DNA from: CAMDHY01 sp046156265
GTDB lineage: Bacteria; Pseudomonadota; Alphaproteobacteria; Rhizobiales; Segnochrobactraceae
Reading direction: 5' to 3'
Length of the DNA: 64,000 nt
NCBI RefSeq assembly: GCF_046156265.1
Contig: NZ_JAWDIR010000006.1
Location: 1 to 64,000 of the forward strand
The position numbers were made by a program, and so were the translations under genes. The notes under the pieces were generated by a model, which saw only the letters and a list, made by a program, of their open reading frames with translations, did no database searches and was not told the origin of the DNA. Of the stretch, positions 44,383-53,257 are shown in pieces; position 1 is the stretch's first letter; each line of letters starts with the position of its first letter.

Positions 44383-45495
44383 ATGAACGTCGACGCAGGC
44401 CTCGTCCGCCAACAGATCGAGGTGATCCTGCAGGGCTGGGGCGCGACACCGGCGAGTGCCACCGCCACCGCCGCCCTGATGGTCGAGACCGACCTGCTCG
44501 GCATCGACTCGCACGGCGTCTCGATGCTGATGATGTACGAGGCGATGCACTCCGCCGGGCAGCTGCAGCTGAATGCCGAGCCGCGGATCGTCCGCGACGC
44601 GCCCTGCACCGCCCTGATCGACGCCGGAGCGGGTCTCGGCCACGCCGTCTCTGCGATGGCGATGAACCTCGCCGTCGACAAGGCGGCGGTCTGCGGCGTC
44701 GGCCTCGTCGGCGTGCGCAACTCGCACCATTTCGGCGCCGCCGGGCTCTACGCGCGGATCGCGGCGGCCCGCGGCATGATCGGCCTCGTGACGAGTTCGA
44801 CCCGGATGATCACGATGGTGCCGACCAATGGGACGATGCCCGTGCTCGGCACCAACCCGATCGCCTTCGCGGCGCCGGCCGGGCGGCACCCGCCCTTCGC
44901 GCTCGACATGGCGACGACCACCGCAGCCGTGAACAAGGTGAAGGTCTACGACCTCAACAACCGTCCGCTGCCCGCGGGGTGGGTGGTCGACGACACGGGC
45001 GCCGTCGTCACTGACGCCGCCGCAGCGATGACCTTCCTGTTCGAGCGCCAGGAAGGTGGCCTGACGCCGCTCGGCGGCACACCGGAACTCGGAAGCCATA
45101 AGGGCTACGGCCTCGGCATGCTCGTGCACATCCTCGGTGGGACGCTGATGGGCGGCTCGTTCTCGCCGATCCACCAGCGCACCAAGAAGCCGGCGGATGG
45201 CGACAACATCGGTCACTTCTTCCTCGCCATCGACCCGAAGGCCTTCCGCGAGGAGGGCGAGTTCGAGGACGACCTCGACGAGGCGATCGACGTGCTCAGG
45301 GCGACGCCGCCGGCCGATCCGGCGCGGCCGGTGCTGGTCGCCGGCGACCCCGAGGAGGCCAACCGGGCCGAGCGGCTGGTCGCGGGCATCCCGATCCCAC
45401 AGAGGCTCGAGGAGCACCTGCGCGCCATCTGCGGCCGCGCCGGCGTTCCCTTCCTGCTGGTGGAGAAGACTTCCTCGGCACCGATCAAGACGTGA
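44383..45495 (+). CDS. Ldh family (malate/L-lactate/ureidoglycolate-like) oxidoreductase
   Basis: A 370-residue NAD(P)-dependent dehydrogenase of the second malate/L-lactate dehydrogenase family (YlbC/AllD, ComC, YiaK). DSHGVSMLM (about residues 43-51) and VRNSHHFGAAG (about 110-120) are the family's conserved substrate and catalytic His regions. It would oxidise a 2-hydroxy acid or reduce a 2-keto acid. It follows the ThDP gene by 20 bases with GAGGA before the start, so the two are probably co-translated. A small CCGGC-ttta-GCCGG hairpin lies immediately after its stop. Confidence 0.9.
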   Translation: MNVDAGLVRQQIEVILQGWGATPASATATAALMVETDLLGIDSHGVSMLMMYEAMHSAGQLQLNAEPRIVRDAPCTALIDAGAGLGHAVSAMAMNLAVDKAAVCGVGLVGVRNSHHFGAAGLYARIAAARGMIGLVTSSTRMITMVPTNGTMPVLGTNPIAFAAPAGRHPPFALDMATTTAAVNKVKVYDLNNRPLPAGWVVDDTGAVVTDAAAAMTFLFERQEGGLTPLGGTPELGSHKGYGLGMLVHILGGTLMGGSFSPIHQRTKKPADGDNIGHFFLAIDPKAFREEGEFEDDLDEAIDVLRATPPADPARPVLVAGDPEEANRAERLVAGIPIPQRLEEHLRAICGRAGVPFLLVEKTSSAPIKT

Positions 45496-45497
45496 CG

Positions 45498-45511
45498 CCG
45501 GCTTTAGCCGG
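45498..45511 (+). terminator. Short hairpin after the Ldh-family gene
   Basis: CCGGC-ttta-GCCGG, a 5-bp stem with a 4-base loop directly after the stop codon. It is weak and has no T-run. It probably marks the end of the LLM/ThDP operon. Confidence 0.3.
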
Positions 45512-45688
45512 ACTGTCCGTGCATAGGGCCGGAAGCGGGAGGGCCGGGTGAATCCTGTGGCGCCGTCCCGACGCTGACTTTGGCCCGATGCCCAAAGGCC
45601 GCGCCTCGGTGCGATTCAGGTTTCGCGATGGTCTGCAAGTATTCTAGTTTCGAAGTGCCAGTCCGTCCGACGGCGAGGGGTTGCGCCA

Positions 45689-46630
45689 GTGACCTATTTC
45701 TCTACCTTCGGTTTTGCTCGCCAGAAGCAGGTCGCCGCCTGGCAGGAGATCATGTCGGACGTCTATTACAGCCTCGAGATCAACGGGACCTCGAGCGACG
45801 GCCTGCGCGGCACGATCCACCAGTTCGACATCGGCCACCTGTCGATCACCAATTTCGATGCCGACGCCCAGCGCGTGTTCCGGACGCGGCCGCGCATCGC
45901 CCGCGATCCGGAGGATGCCTTCGTCTTCGTCGCGCCGTTCCGGGAGGTGCTCTACTTCAGCCAGATGGGTCGCTCGGGCTTCGTCCATCCCGGCGGTTAC
46001 GCCCTCGTCAGCACGTCGGAGTTCTACGAGCTGTCGTGCCCGGACAACTTCGAGAACTGGACGGTGAAGATCCCCGGCGAGGAACTGCGCCGGCGGATCC
46101 CGAACATCGAGGACTATTGCGCCTGCCGGATGCCGAACAATCCGGCGATGGCGAGCATCGCCCGCAACCACCTGCGCAGCGTCGCGATGGCGCGCAAGGC
46201 GGGGCCGCTGCCGAATGAGCGGGCGGTGGCGCAGAACCTCGTCGACACCATCGTACTCACCCTCGATTCCGAGGCGAACTGGGATGGCGCCAAGCTCGCC
46301 GCCTATCGTGTGCGCGGCCGCATCCTCGAATACATCCGCAGCAACATCCACGACATGAACCTCTCGCCGGCGTCGATCGCGGAAGCGAACGGCGTCTCCG
46401 TCAGCTACATCTACAAGCTCTTCCGCAACGGCGACCTCACGGTGGGCGAGTACATCCTCGCGCAGAGGCTGCAGGCGGCCTACGAGTACCTCGCGGTCCC
46501 CGGTCGCAGCGGCATGACGGTGGCGGAGGCGGCCTATGCCGCCGGCTTCCGCAACCTGTCGCATTTCTCGCGCGTCTTCCGGGAGAAGTACGGCCTGTCG
46601 CCGAGCGCGGTGCGTCGCCGACCCACCTGA
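45689..46630 (+). CDS. AraC family transcriptional regulator
   Basis: A 313-residue activator. The N-terminal 200 residues form a sensor region without an obvious known ligand motif. The C-terminal 100 residues hold two helix-turn-helix units: SPASIAEANGVSVSYIYKLF and VAEAAYAAGFRNLSHFSRVFR, ending in the family's YGLSPSAVRR. The GTG start has AGGGG upstream; a TATTCT box at 45640-45645 is a possible -10. It lies 199 bases before the dimethylformamidase genes, whose promoter carries two direct repeats with a 22-bp period, so it is the likely activator of that operon. Confidence 0.92.
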   Translation: MTYFSTFGFARQKQVAAWQEIMSDVYYSLEINGTSSDGLRGTIHQFDIGHLSITNFDADAQRVFRTRPRIARDPEDAFVFVAPFREVLYFSQMGRSGFVHPGGYALVSTSEFYELSCPDNFENWTVKIPGEELRRRIPNIEDYCACRMPNNPAMASIARNHLRSVAMARKAGPLPNERAVAQNLVDTIVLTLDSEANWDGAKLAAYRVRGRILEYIRSNIHDMNLSPASIAEANGVSVSYIYKLFRNGDLTVGEYILAQRLQAAYEYLAVPGRSGMTVAEAAYAAGFRNLSHFSRVFREKYGLSPSAVRRRPT

Positions 46631-46715
46631 GCAGGGCGCTCCGGCGGCAGTCACCGGAGCGAGGGCCCGGCACGCGCCGGGTCCGGACGCGACCTCGCGC
46701 GTGGCCGGAACGGCC

Positions 46716-46781
46716 CGTCCAGTCTCAGCAAAGAAATCGTCCAGTCTGAGCGGTTCCGCCCCTCGGGGGCGAACCTATCAT
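46716..46781 (+). promoter_or_regulatory. AraC-type activator sites and promoter of the dimethylformamidase operon
   Basis: CGTCCAGTCTnAGC occurs twice as a direct repeat, at 46716-46729 and 46738-46751. The 22-base period equals two helical turns. The downstream copy ends one base before a poor -35 region (GTTCCG, 46753-46758), and 17 bases further lies a good -10 (TATCAT, 46776-46781). This is the classic layout of a promoter that needs an AraC/XylS activator. The start codon of the small subunit is at 46830. Confidence 0.7.
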
Positions 46782-46829
46782 CTCGGTCCTCCGCACCCGT
46801 TTGCATCGCCGCCCGTGCGAGGGAGCGCC

Positions 46830-47129
46830 ATGTACAAGATCCAGCCGGACGACCGCAAGGTCGTCGAAGAATTCCGACGCAACCCGATCGGGCGCCACAG
46901 CCCGCAGCTCCAGCGCGTGCTCAATCTCTTCCGCGGGGCACCGATGGAAGGCAAGTACGTGCTGATCACCCGCATTCCTCACAAGGAGTGGGTGCTGGGC
47001 CAGATGACCGGCAAGCGCGGCGAGCCGATCCGCATGACCAACCAGGTCTTCCACAACATCGAGGAGGTCGAATGGTACGTCTTCCGCCAGCGGTGGAAGC
47101 TCCATACCGGCGAAGATCTCGAAGAATAG
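46830..47129 (+). CDS. dmfA1: N,N-dimethylformamidase small subunit
   Basis: A 99-residue basic protein. It has no catalytic motifs itself, but size, position directly before the large subunit, and the sequence style (KVVEEFRRNPIGRHSPQLQ at the start, EWYVFRQRW near the end) match the alpha subunit of N,N-dimethylformamidase. The characterised Alcaligenes subunit is somewhat longer (about 130 residues). The ATG at 46830 follows GAGGGAG. Together with the large subunit it hydrolyses N,N-dimethylformamide to dimethylamine and formate. Confidence 0.82.
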   Translation: MYKIQPDDRKVVEEFRRNPIGRHSPQLQRVLNLFRGAPMEGKYVLITRIPHKEWVLGQMTGKRGEPIRMTNQVFHNIEEVEWYVFRQRWKLHTGEDLEE

Positions 47130-47189
47130 CGGCCGGCTCCAGGCAGAAAGCGAGCGATTAGTGTCGAGCCGGCAACGGGAGTGACGATC

Positions 47190-49427
47190 ATGAAGTCGAT
47201 CATGGGCTATAGCGACAAGATCAGCGCATGCCCGGGGGAGCAGGTCACCTTCATGGTGAGTTGCGTCGGCCAGCCGACCTATCGTGCCCGCCTCGTCAAG
47301 ATCATCCACGGCGACACCAGTCCCGACGGGCCGGGCTACAAGGAGCGCGAGGTCGAGGCGCCCTTCGCCGGCGACCACAAGGCGCGCTTCCAGCACATCT
47401 ACGCCGGCTCGCACGCCATTGTGGAGAACACCCCCCATTTCGACGCCCTCGGCAGCCTGACGCTGCAGGCGATGGTCTGGCCGACGACGCCGGACAAGGG
47501 CCCGCAGGCGATCCTGTCGCTCGGCAGCGACGCCGGCGGCCTGGTACTCGGCATCGACGGCGCCGGCGCGCTCTGCCTCGATGTGACGGGGGAGGGCGGC
47601 GCCACAGAGACCGTCTCCACCGGCAAGCCGATGGTGGCGCGCGAGTGGTACTTCGTCGCCGCCGCCTACGACCACGCGACGGGCGAGGTGCGCCTGCACC
47701 AGGAGCCGCTCGTTCCCTACGCGCTGACCGCCGGCGCCACCACCGTGACGAAGGCCATCGCTGCGAAACCGGCGCTCGCCGGTGCCTTCATGATGATGGC
47801 GGCGCGCCCGGCCGGCACCGGCAACGGCCGCGTCGTCGGCAAGGATCACCTGAACGGCAAGATCGACCGGCCGCGGCTCGCCAATCGCGCGCTCTCGCGC
47901 CTCGAGATGGAGCGCCTGCGCGGTGACGTGCTGCCGCCGGATCTTCTCACCAGTATCGTCGCCGCCTGGGACTTCTCGGCCGACATCACCAGCGACGTGA
48001 TCTCCGACGCCTCGCCGAACCTTCTGCATGGCAAGACCGTCAACATGCCGGTGCGCGCCATGAAGGGCCACAACTGGACCGGCGACGAGATGAACTGGCG
48101 CAACGCGCCGGAACAGTATGGCGCCATCCACTTCCACGACGACGACCTGCACGACTGCGCCTGGGAGACCGACTTCACCTTCACGGTGCCCGACGGCCTG
48201 CGCAGCGGCCTCTATGCCGCCCACATCGCCACCGCCCACGACGAGGACTTCATCCCCTTCGTCGTCCGCCCGGCCCGGGGCACGAAGACGTCGGACCTCG
48301 TCTTCGTCATCCCGACGGCGAGCTACATGGCCTACGCCAACGAGCACATGATGACGGACGCGCCGCTGGCCGAGCACCTCACCGACCAGGTGGCGGTGCT
48401 GCAGCAGACCGACGTCTTCCTGCACGAGCACCGCGAGTTCGGCGCCTCCTGCTACGACAGCCACTCCGACGGCAGCGGCGTCTGCTACACATCGCGCCTC
48501 AGGCCGGTGCTGACGATGCGGCCGAAGTACCAGTCCTGGCTCGGCGGCAAGGGCTCGTCGCTCTGGCAGATGAACGCCGACACCCACATCACCGACTGGC
48601 TGGAAGAGAGCGGCTTCGAGTACGACTGCCTGACCGACGAGGACGTCCACGCCGAAGGCTATGCGGCGCTGGCGCCCTATCGGGTCTTCATGACCTCGAC
48701 CCACCACGAATACTGGTCGAAGGAAATGTGGGACGGGCTCGACGCCTTCAAGCGGCACGGCGGGCGGCTGATCTACATGGGGGCGAACGCCTGGTACTGG
48801 CGCGTCGCCTTCCACCCGACGCTGCCGGGCATCATGGAGGTGCGCCGCGCCGAGGGTGGCATCCGCGCCTGGGCGGCCGAGCCCGGCGAGTATTACCACA
48901 GCTTCACCGGAGAATTCGGCGGTCTGTGGCGGCGCTCGGGCCGGCCGCCACAGATGATGGCGGGCACCGGCTTCACCGCCCAGGGCTTCGACATCTCGTC
49001 CTACTACCGCAAGACGGCGGACGCCGAGAATCCGCGGGCGAAGTTCATCTTCGAAGGCGTCGAGGAGGAGATCATCGGCGACTTCGGCCTCATCGGCGGC
49101 GGCGCCGCCGGCCTCGAACTCGATCGGGCCGACCGGCTGCTCGGCACGCCGCCGAACGCACTGGTGGTGGCCTCCTCGGAGAACCACTCGCAGATCTACA
49201 TGGTCGTCTGCGAGGAGATCTTCATCAACGCGCCGGGCATGTGCGGCGGCGAGCATCCGCTCGTGCGGGCCGACATGGTGTTCTACGAAACGGCGGCGGG
49301 CGGCGCCGTCTTCGCGACGAGCTCGATCGCCTGGGCAGGCAGCCTCTCCCACAACAACTATGACAACAACGTTTCCAGAGTGACGTCGAACGTGTTGAAG
49401 CGCTTCCTCGACGCAAAAGCCTTCTAG
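47190..49427 (+). CDS. dmfA2: N,N-dimethylformamidase large (catalytic) subunit
   Basis: A 745-residue catalytic subunit, close to the 762 of known proteins. An N-terminal part with a lectin/laminin-G-like region is followed by a glutamine-amidotransferase-like domain. Known DMFase binds mononuclear iron by two Tyr and one Glu. Here H505-x-E507 (THHEYW) and N533 have exactly the spacing of His519, Glu521 and Asn547 of the Paracoccus enzyme, and Y382 and Y422 (CYDSHSDGSG) fit its two Tyr ligands. That comparison is from memory. ATG 47190 has GGGAG eight bases upstream. The gene lies 60 bases after the small subunit. Confidence 0.9.
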   Translation: MKSIMGYSDKISACPGEQVTFMVSCVGQPTYRARLVKIIHGDTSPDGPGYKEREVEAPFAGDHKARFQHIYAGSHAIVENTPHFDALGSLTLQAMVWPTTPDKGPQAILSLGSDAGGLVLGIDGAGALCLDVTGEGGATETVSTGKPMVAREWYFVAAAYDHATGEVRLHQEPLVPYALTAGATTVTKAIAAKPALAGAFMMMAARPAGTGNGRVVGKDHLNGKIDRPRLANRALSRLEMERLRGDVLPPDLLTSIVAAWDFSADITSDVISDASPNLLHGKTVNMPVRAMKGHNWTGDEMNWRNAPEQYGAIHFHDDDLHDCAWETDFTFTVPDGLRSGLYAAHIATAHDEDFIPFVVRPARGTKTSDLVFVIPTASYMAYANEHMMTDAPLAEHLTDQVAVLQQTDVFLHEHREFGASCYDSHSDGSGVCYTSRLRPVLTMRPKYQSWLGGKGSSLWQMNADTHITDWLEESGFEYDCLTDEDVHAEGYAALAPYRVFMTSTHHEYWSKEMWDGLDAFKRHGGRLIYMGANAWYWRVAFHPTLPGIMEVRRAEGGIRAWAAEPGEYYHSFTGEFGGLWRRSGRPPQMMAGTGFTAQGFDISSYYRKTADAENPRAKFIFEGVEEEIIGDFGLIGGGAAGLELDRADRLLGTPPNALVVASSENHSQIYMVVCEEIFINAPGMCGGEHPLVRADMVFYETAAGGAVFATSSIAWAGSLSHNNYDNNVSRVTSNVLKRFLDAKAF

Positions 49428-49474
49428 TGACGGGCTCGCGACGGAACGCATCCTTCCAGACGATGGGGAACATC

Positions 49475-50839
49475 ATGAACAACAGTGGCGATCGCAGCAA
49501 GATCATCGACCGGCGCAAGTTCCTCACCCTCGGCAGCAGCCTCGCCGCCTCCGGCGCGATGCTGGCGACGCTGAACGCCGCCGCACTCGGCCAGACGCAG
49601 GAACTCATGCCGTCCGTCGAGGGCATGGCAGCCACCGGCGAGCCGATCCCGATCGGCGGCGGTGTACCGCTCACCGGCTGGGCGGCGGCCGACGGCATCG
49701 AGTTCAAGCGCGCGCTGGAGATGGCCTGCGACGAGATCAATGCGCTCGGTGGTATTCTCGGCCGGCCGCTCGCGCCGGTGTTCGAGGACACCAAGGAGCA
49801 GGGCGCCGACAACATCATCCCGGCGATGCAGCGCCTGATCGACCGCCACGGCGTCCACGCCATCATCAACGGCTACAACACCGGCGCCGTCACCCAGGAA
49901 TACGACACCATCGCCGACGCCGGCATCATCTACATCCACCACAACACCGACATCGTCCATCACGACACCGTCGGCAAGAATCCCGACCGCTACTACGGCA
50001 TCTTCATGGGTGACCCGGCCGAGTACTGGTACGGCGAGGGCCTGCTCGCCTTCCTGAACGGTCTCGTCGACAAGAAGGAGTGGGAGAAGCCGAACAACAA
50101 GATCGCCATCGTCACCGGCTCGCAAAACTATTCGATGGTGATCGCCAACGCCATCAAGGACAACGCCGAGAAGTATGGATGGGACATCAGCCTGTTCGAG
50201 ACGGTGGTGGTGCCGATCTCGGAGTGGGGGCCGACGCTCGCCAAGCTGCGCGCCGATCCGCCGGCGGTGATCGCGGTGACGCACTGGGTGCCGCAGGACC
50301 TCGCCCAGTTCATGCTGCAGTTCGCGCCGAACCCGACGAACAGCCTCGTCTACATGCAGTACGGCCCCTCGCTCGCCGCCTTCCGCGAGATCGGCAAGGA
50401 CAGCACCAACGGCGTGCTCTACTCGACCGTCATCGCCGCCCTGCAGGATGAGATCGGCCAGGCCTTCATCAAGCGCTACAAGGACCGTTTCGGCGCGGAC
50501 TCGAGCCCACTCGTCGGCGCGCAGGTCTATGACAGCTGCCAGTACTACGCCATCGCGGCGGCGCTCGCCGGGGGCACCGGCGCACCGGGAGACGAGGCGC
50601 AGAACCGCAAGATCTCGGAGCGTCTGCGCCGCCTCATCTATCGCGGCGTGATGGGCACGACGCACTTCTTCTATCCCGAGCAGGCGGCGATCCCCTATCC
50701 CGACGCCACCGACGACCCCTCGCTCGGCATGCCGCACCAGTACCTGCAGATCCAGGACTACACCAAGGACCCGGCGATGATCGCGCCACCGCCCTATGAG
50801 ACGGCGAAGTTCGTTCTGCCGCCGTGGTGGAAGGCCTGA
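49475..50839 (+). CDS. Urea/short-chain amide type ABC transporter substrate-binding protein
   Basis: A 454-residue periplasmic protein of the branched-chain amino acid/amide-binding (Peripla_BP_6, FmdD/UrtA-like) family. The N-terminus has a Tat-like motif DRRKFLTLGSS followed by a hydrophobic stretch and a short signal. PIGGGVPLTGWAAADG begins the binding fold, and NGYNTGAVTQEYD lies in the ligand cleft region. I chose the ATG at 49475, with GGGGA just upstream; frames from 49427 are possible. Position 48 bases after dmfA2 suggests that it binds formamides or related amides. Confidence 0.9.
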   Translation: MNNSGDRSKIIDRRKFLTLGSSLAASGAMLATLNAAALGQTQELMPSVEGMAATGEPIPIGGGVPLTGWAAADGIEFKRALEMACDEINALGGILGRPLAPVFEDTKEQGADNIIPAMQRLIDRHGVHAIINGYNTGAVTQEYDTIADAGIIYIHHNTDIVHHDTVGKNPDRYYGIFMGDPAEYWYGEGLLAFLNGLVDKKEWEKPNNKIAIVTGSQNYSMVIANAIKDNAEKYGWDISLFETVVVPISEWGPTLAKLRADPPAVIAVTHWVPQDLAQFMLQFAPNPTNSLVYMQYGPSLAAFREIGKDSTNGVLYSTVIAALQDEIGQAFIKRYKDRFGADSSPLVGAQVYDSCQYYAIAAALAGGTGAPGDEAQNRKISERLRRLIYRGVMGTTHFFYPEQAAIPYPDATDDPSLGMPHQYLQIQDYTKDPAMIAPPPYETAKFVLPPWWKA

Positions 50840-50865
50840 GGTCAGCAGAATTGGCGGGAGCCGGC

Positions 50866-51660
50866 GTGAACCAAACCGAGCCGCTGCTGTCGTGCCGGGG
50901 CGTGTCGAAGTACTTCGGCGCGATGGCGGCGGTGAAGGACTTCTCCTTCGATCTGGCCCGCGGCGAGGTGCTGGGCATCGGCGGGCCGAACGGGGCCGGG
51001 AAGACCACGGTGTTCGAGGTCATCTCCGGCTTCAACCCCGCCGATCGGGGCACCGTGCTACTCGAGGGCCGGCCGATCGAGCGGCTGCCCTCGCACGCGA
51101 TCTGCCACCTCGGCATTGCCCGCATGTTCCAGTCAAATGCCGGCTTCGACACGCTCACGGCGGAGCAGAACGTGCTCGTCGCCGCCGCCTTCGGCCACGC
51201 GCCGCGGCTGATCCCGCCGCTGACCTATGGCGCCGACATCCGGCGGACGGCGGCGGAGGCGCTCGACTTCGTCGGCTTCCGCCGGGCGCGCTCGGCGGAG
51301 GTGCGCGGGCTGCCGGCGCTCGACCGCAAGCTCCTGATGATTGCGAGCGCGCTCGCCACGAAGCCGAAGATCCTCATGATGGACGAGCCGGTCGGCGGCC
51401 TGAACCTCGAGGAGATCGAGCAGCTGATGGCGCTGGTGCGCAAGCTCGTTGCCGCCGGCGTCACCATCATGCTGATCGAGCACGTCATGCGCTTTCTCGT
51501 GCAGCTCTCGACGCGGGTGATGATCATGAACCACGGCGAGAAGATCTATGAAGGCACGCCGGCCGGCCTTGCGCAGGACGAGACGGTGAAGCGCGTCTAT
51601 CTCGGCGAGCGGATGAGCAAGCGCATCGTCGCCTACTCCGCGGACGTCGGTCCGCGATGA
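50866..51660 (+). CDS. Branched-chain amino acid/amide type ABC transporter ATP-binding protein (LivG-like)
   Basis: A 264-residue ATPase. Walker A is GPNGAGKTT, the Q-loop region RMFQSNAGFDTL, Walker B ILMMDEPVGGLN and the H-loop LIEHVM. The usual LSGGQ is modified to VRGLPALDRK, so the signature motif is poorly conserved, which is notable. The GTG at 50866 has GGGAG upstream; a longer start at 50824 would overlap the binding protein. It overlaps the next ATPase gene by four bases. Confidence 0.9.
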   Translation: MNQTEPLLSCRGVSKYFGAMAAVKDFSFDLARGEVLGIGGPNGAGKTTVFEVISGFNPADRGTVLLEGRPIERLPSHAICHLGIARMFQSNAGFDTLTAEQNVLVAAAFGHAPRLIPPLTYGADIRRTAAEALDFVGFRRARSAEVRGLPALDRKLLMIASALATKPKILMMDEPVGGLNLEEIEQLMALVRKLVAAGVTIMLIEHVMRFLVQLSTRVMIMNHGEKIYEGTPAGLAQDETVKRVYLGERMSKRIVAYSADVGPR

Positions 51661-52373
51661 CGACGCCGCTCCTGCAACTGCGCGGCGTCGAGGCCGGCTA
51701 CGGTGGCCAGCGGGTGCTGCGCGGCATCTCCTTCGACGTGCCCGCCGGCCAGGTCGTCACGCTGATCGGCCCGAATGGGCACGGCAAGACGACGCTCTTG
51801 CGCTGCGTCTCCGGGCTCGTCCGTCTCGGTGCCGGCGAGATCCTGTTCGCCGATGAGCAAATCTCCGGCGCGCGGGCGCACCGCATCGTCGAGAAGGGCG
51901 TCGTCCACATCCCGCAGGGCGACCTGCTGTTCACCGACATGAGCGTCTACGACAACCTGATGATGGGCGCCTATCCGAAGGCTGCCTACGCGGCGGCGCC
52001 GCAGCGCCTGGCGGAGGTGTTTTCGCTGCTGCCGCGCCTGCAGGAGCGCCAGTCGCAGATCGTCGCGAGCCTGTCCGGCGGCGAGCGGCGCATGCTGGCG
52101 ATCGGCCGCGGGCTGATGGCGAACGGCAAGCTCCTGCTCATCGACGAGCCGTCGCTGGGCCTGGCCCCCCTCGTCATCGACCAGATCTACGAGGTCATCG
52201 CCGATCTGAAGCGCCACGGCCTGGCGATCCTGCTGGTGGAGGAGAACGCCAGCCGCATCATCGGCGTCGCCGACCACGTCCATCTCCTCGACGACGGCAA
52301 GATCGTCTGGAACGGCACATCGGCCGAGATGGAAGAAAACGAGGACATCCTGACCACCTACCTCGGCGGATAG
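51657..52373 (+). CDS. Branched-chain amino acid/amide type ABC transporter ATP-binding protein (LivF-like)
   Basis: A 238-residue ATPase. Walker A GPNGHGKTT has His where Ala or Ser is usual. Signature LSGGERRML, Walker B LLLIDEPSLGLAP and H-region LVEENA are as in LivF proteins. The start overlaps the previous stop (ATGA), and the permease follows after five bases. Confidence 0.93.
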   Translation: MTTPLLQLRGVEAGYGGQRVLRGISFDVPAGQVVTLIGPNGHGKTTLLRCVSGLVRLGAGEILFADEQISGARAHRIVEKGVVHIPQGDLLFTDMSVYDNLMMGAYPKAAYAAAPQRLAEVFSLLPRLQERQSQIVASLSGGERRMLAIGRGLMANGKLLLIDEPSLGLAPLVIDQIYEVIADLKRHGLAILLVEENASRIIGVADHVHLLDDGKIVWNGTSAEMEENEDILTTYLGG

Positions 52374-52378
52374 CGGCA

Positions 52379-53257
52379 GTGGACACCACCACGCAGATCA
52401 TCATCAGCGGCCTGACGCTCGGGGCGATGTACGCCATCTCCACCGTCAGCCTGTCGCTCATCTGGGGCGCGCTCAACGTCCTCAACATGGCGCAGGGGGC
52501 GCTTTTGACGCTCGGCGGCTACGCCGCCTACACCGCCACGGCGGCGCTCGGCCTCAACGCGCCGCTGGCGATCGTCGTGACGGTGGTCGCCGGCGGGCTG
52601 TTCGGCGTCGCCATGTACGCGCTCGTGGTGCGCCACATGCTCGATCGCGAGGGCTTCGAGGTCAACGTCATCATCGCCACCATCGGCATCGGCATGGTGC
52701 TCGAGGCGGGACTGCAGAAGCTCTACGGCGCCTACCCGATCCGCCAGCCGCTGACGGTCGAGGGCGGCTTCTTCATCGGCAACGTCTACGTGCCCTTCAA
52801 CAGCGTCATCATCGTCCTCACCTCGGCGGGCCTGATGCTGGTGCTGGCGGCGGTGCTGGCGCGCACGCGCATGGGCCGGGCGATCCGGGCGATCTCGCAG
52901 AACCGCGACGCCGCGAGGCTGATGGGCGTGCCGGTCGAGCTCGTCTACGCCCAGGTGTTCGCGCTCGCCGGCGGCCTGTCGGCGGCCTCCGGCATCATGC
53001 TGTCGACTATCACCACGCTCGCGCCGACGATGGGCTACGACCCGATGCTGAAGGCCTTCATCATCTGCGTGGTGGCCGGCCTCGGCAACGTCATGGGGGC
53101 GCTCTATGCCGCCTTCCTGCTCGGCCTGTTCGAGTCGACCGTGCAGTTCGCCCTCGGCGTCCGCTTCGCTTTCATCTCGATGTTGGTCCTCGTCATCATC
53201 GTGCTGATCTGGCGCCCCTATGGCCTGTTCGGCCGCACGCGGGTGACGAAGCTGTGA
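52379..53257 (+). CDS. Branched-chain amino acid/amide type ABC transporter permease (LivH-like)
   Basis: A 292-residue membrane permease beginning at GTG. SLIWGALNVLNMAQGALLTLGGY is spread over the conserved first helices of LivH, and VVAGLGNVMGALYAAFLLG is the typical last conserved region. It overlaps the LivM-like gene by four bases (GTGA). Confidence 0.92.
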   Translation: MDTTTQIIISGLTLGAMYAISTVSLSLIWGALNVLNMAQGALLTLGGYAAYTATAALGLNAPLAIVVTVVAGGLFGVAMYALVVRHMLDREGFEVNVIIATIGIGMVLEAGLQKLYGAYPIRQPLTVEGGFFIGNVYVPFNSVIIVLTSAGLMLVLAAVLARTRMGRAIRAISQNRDAARLMGVPVELVYAQVFALAGGLSAASGIMLSTITTLAPTMGYDPMLKAFIICVVAGLGNVMGALYAAFLLGLFESTVQFALGVRFAFISMLVLVIIVLIWRPYGLFGRTRVTKL

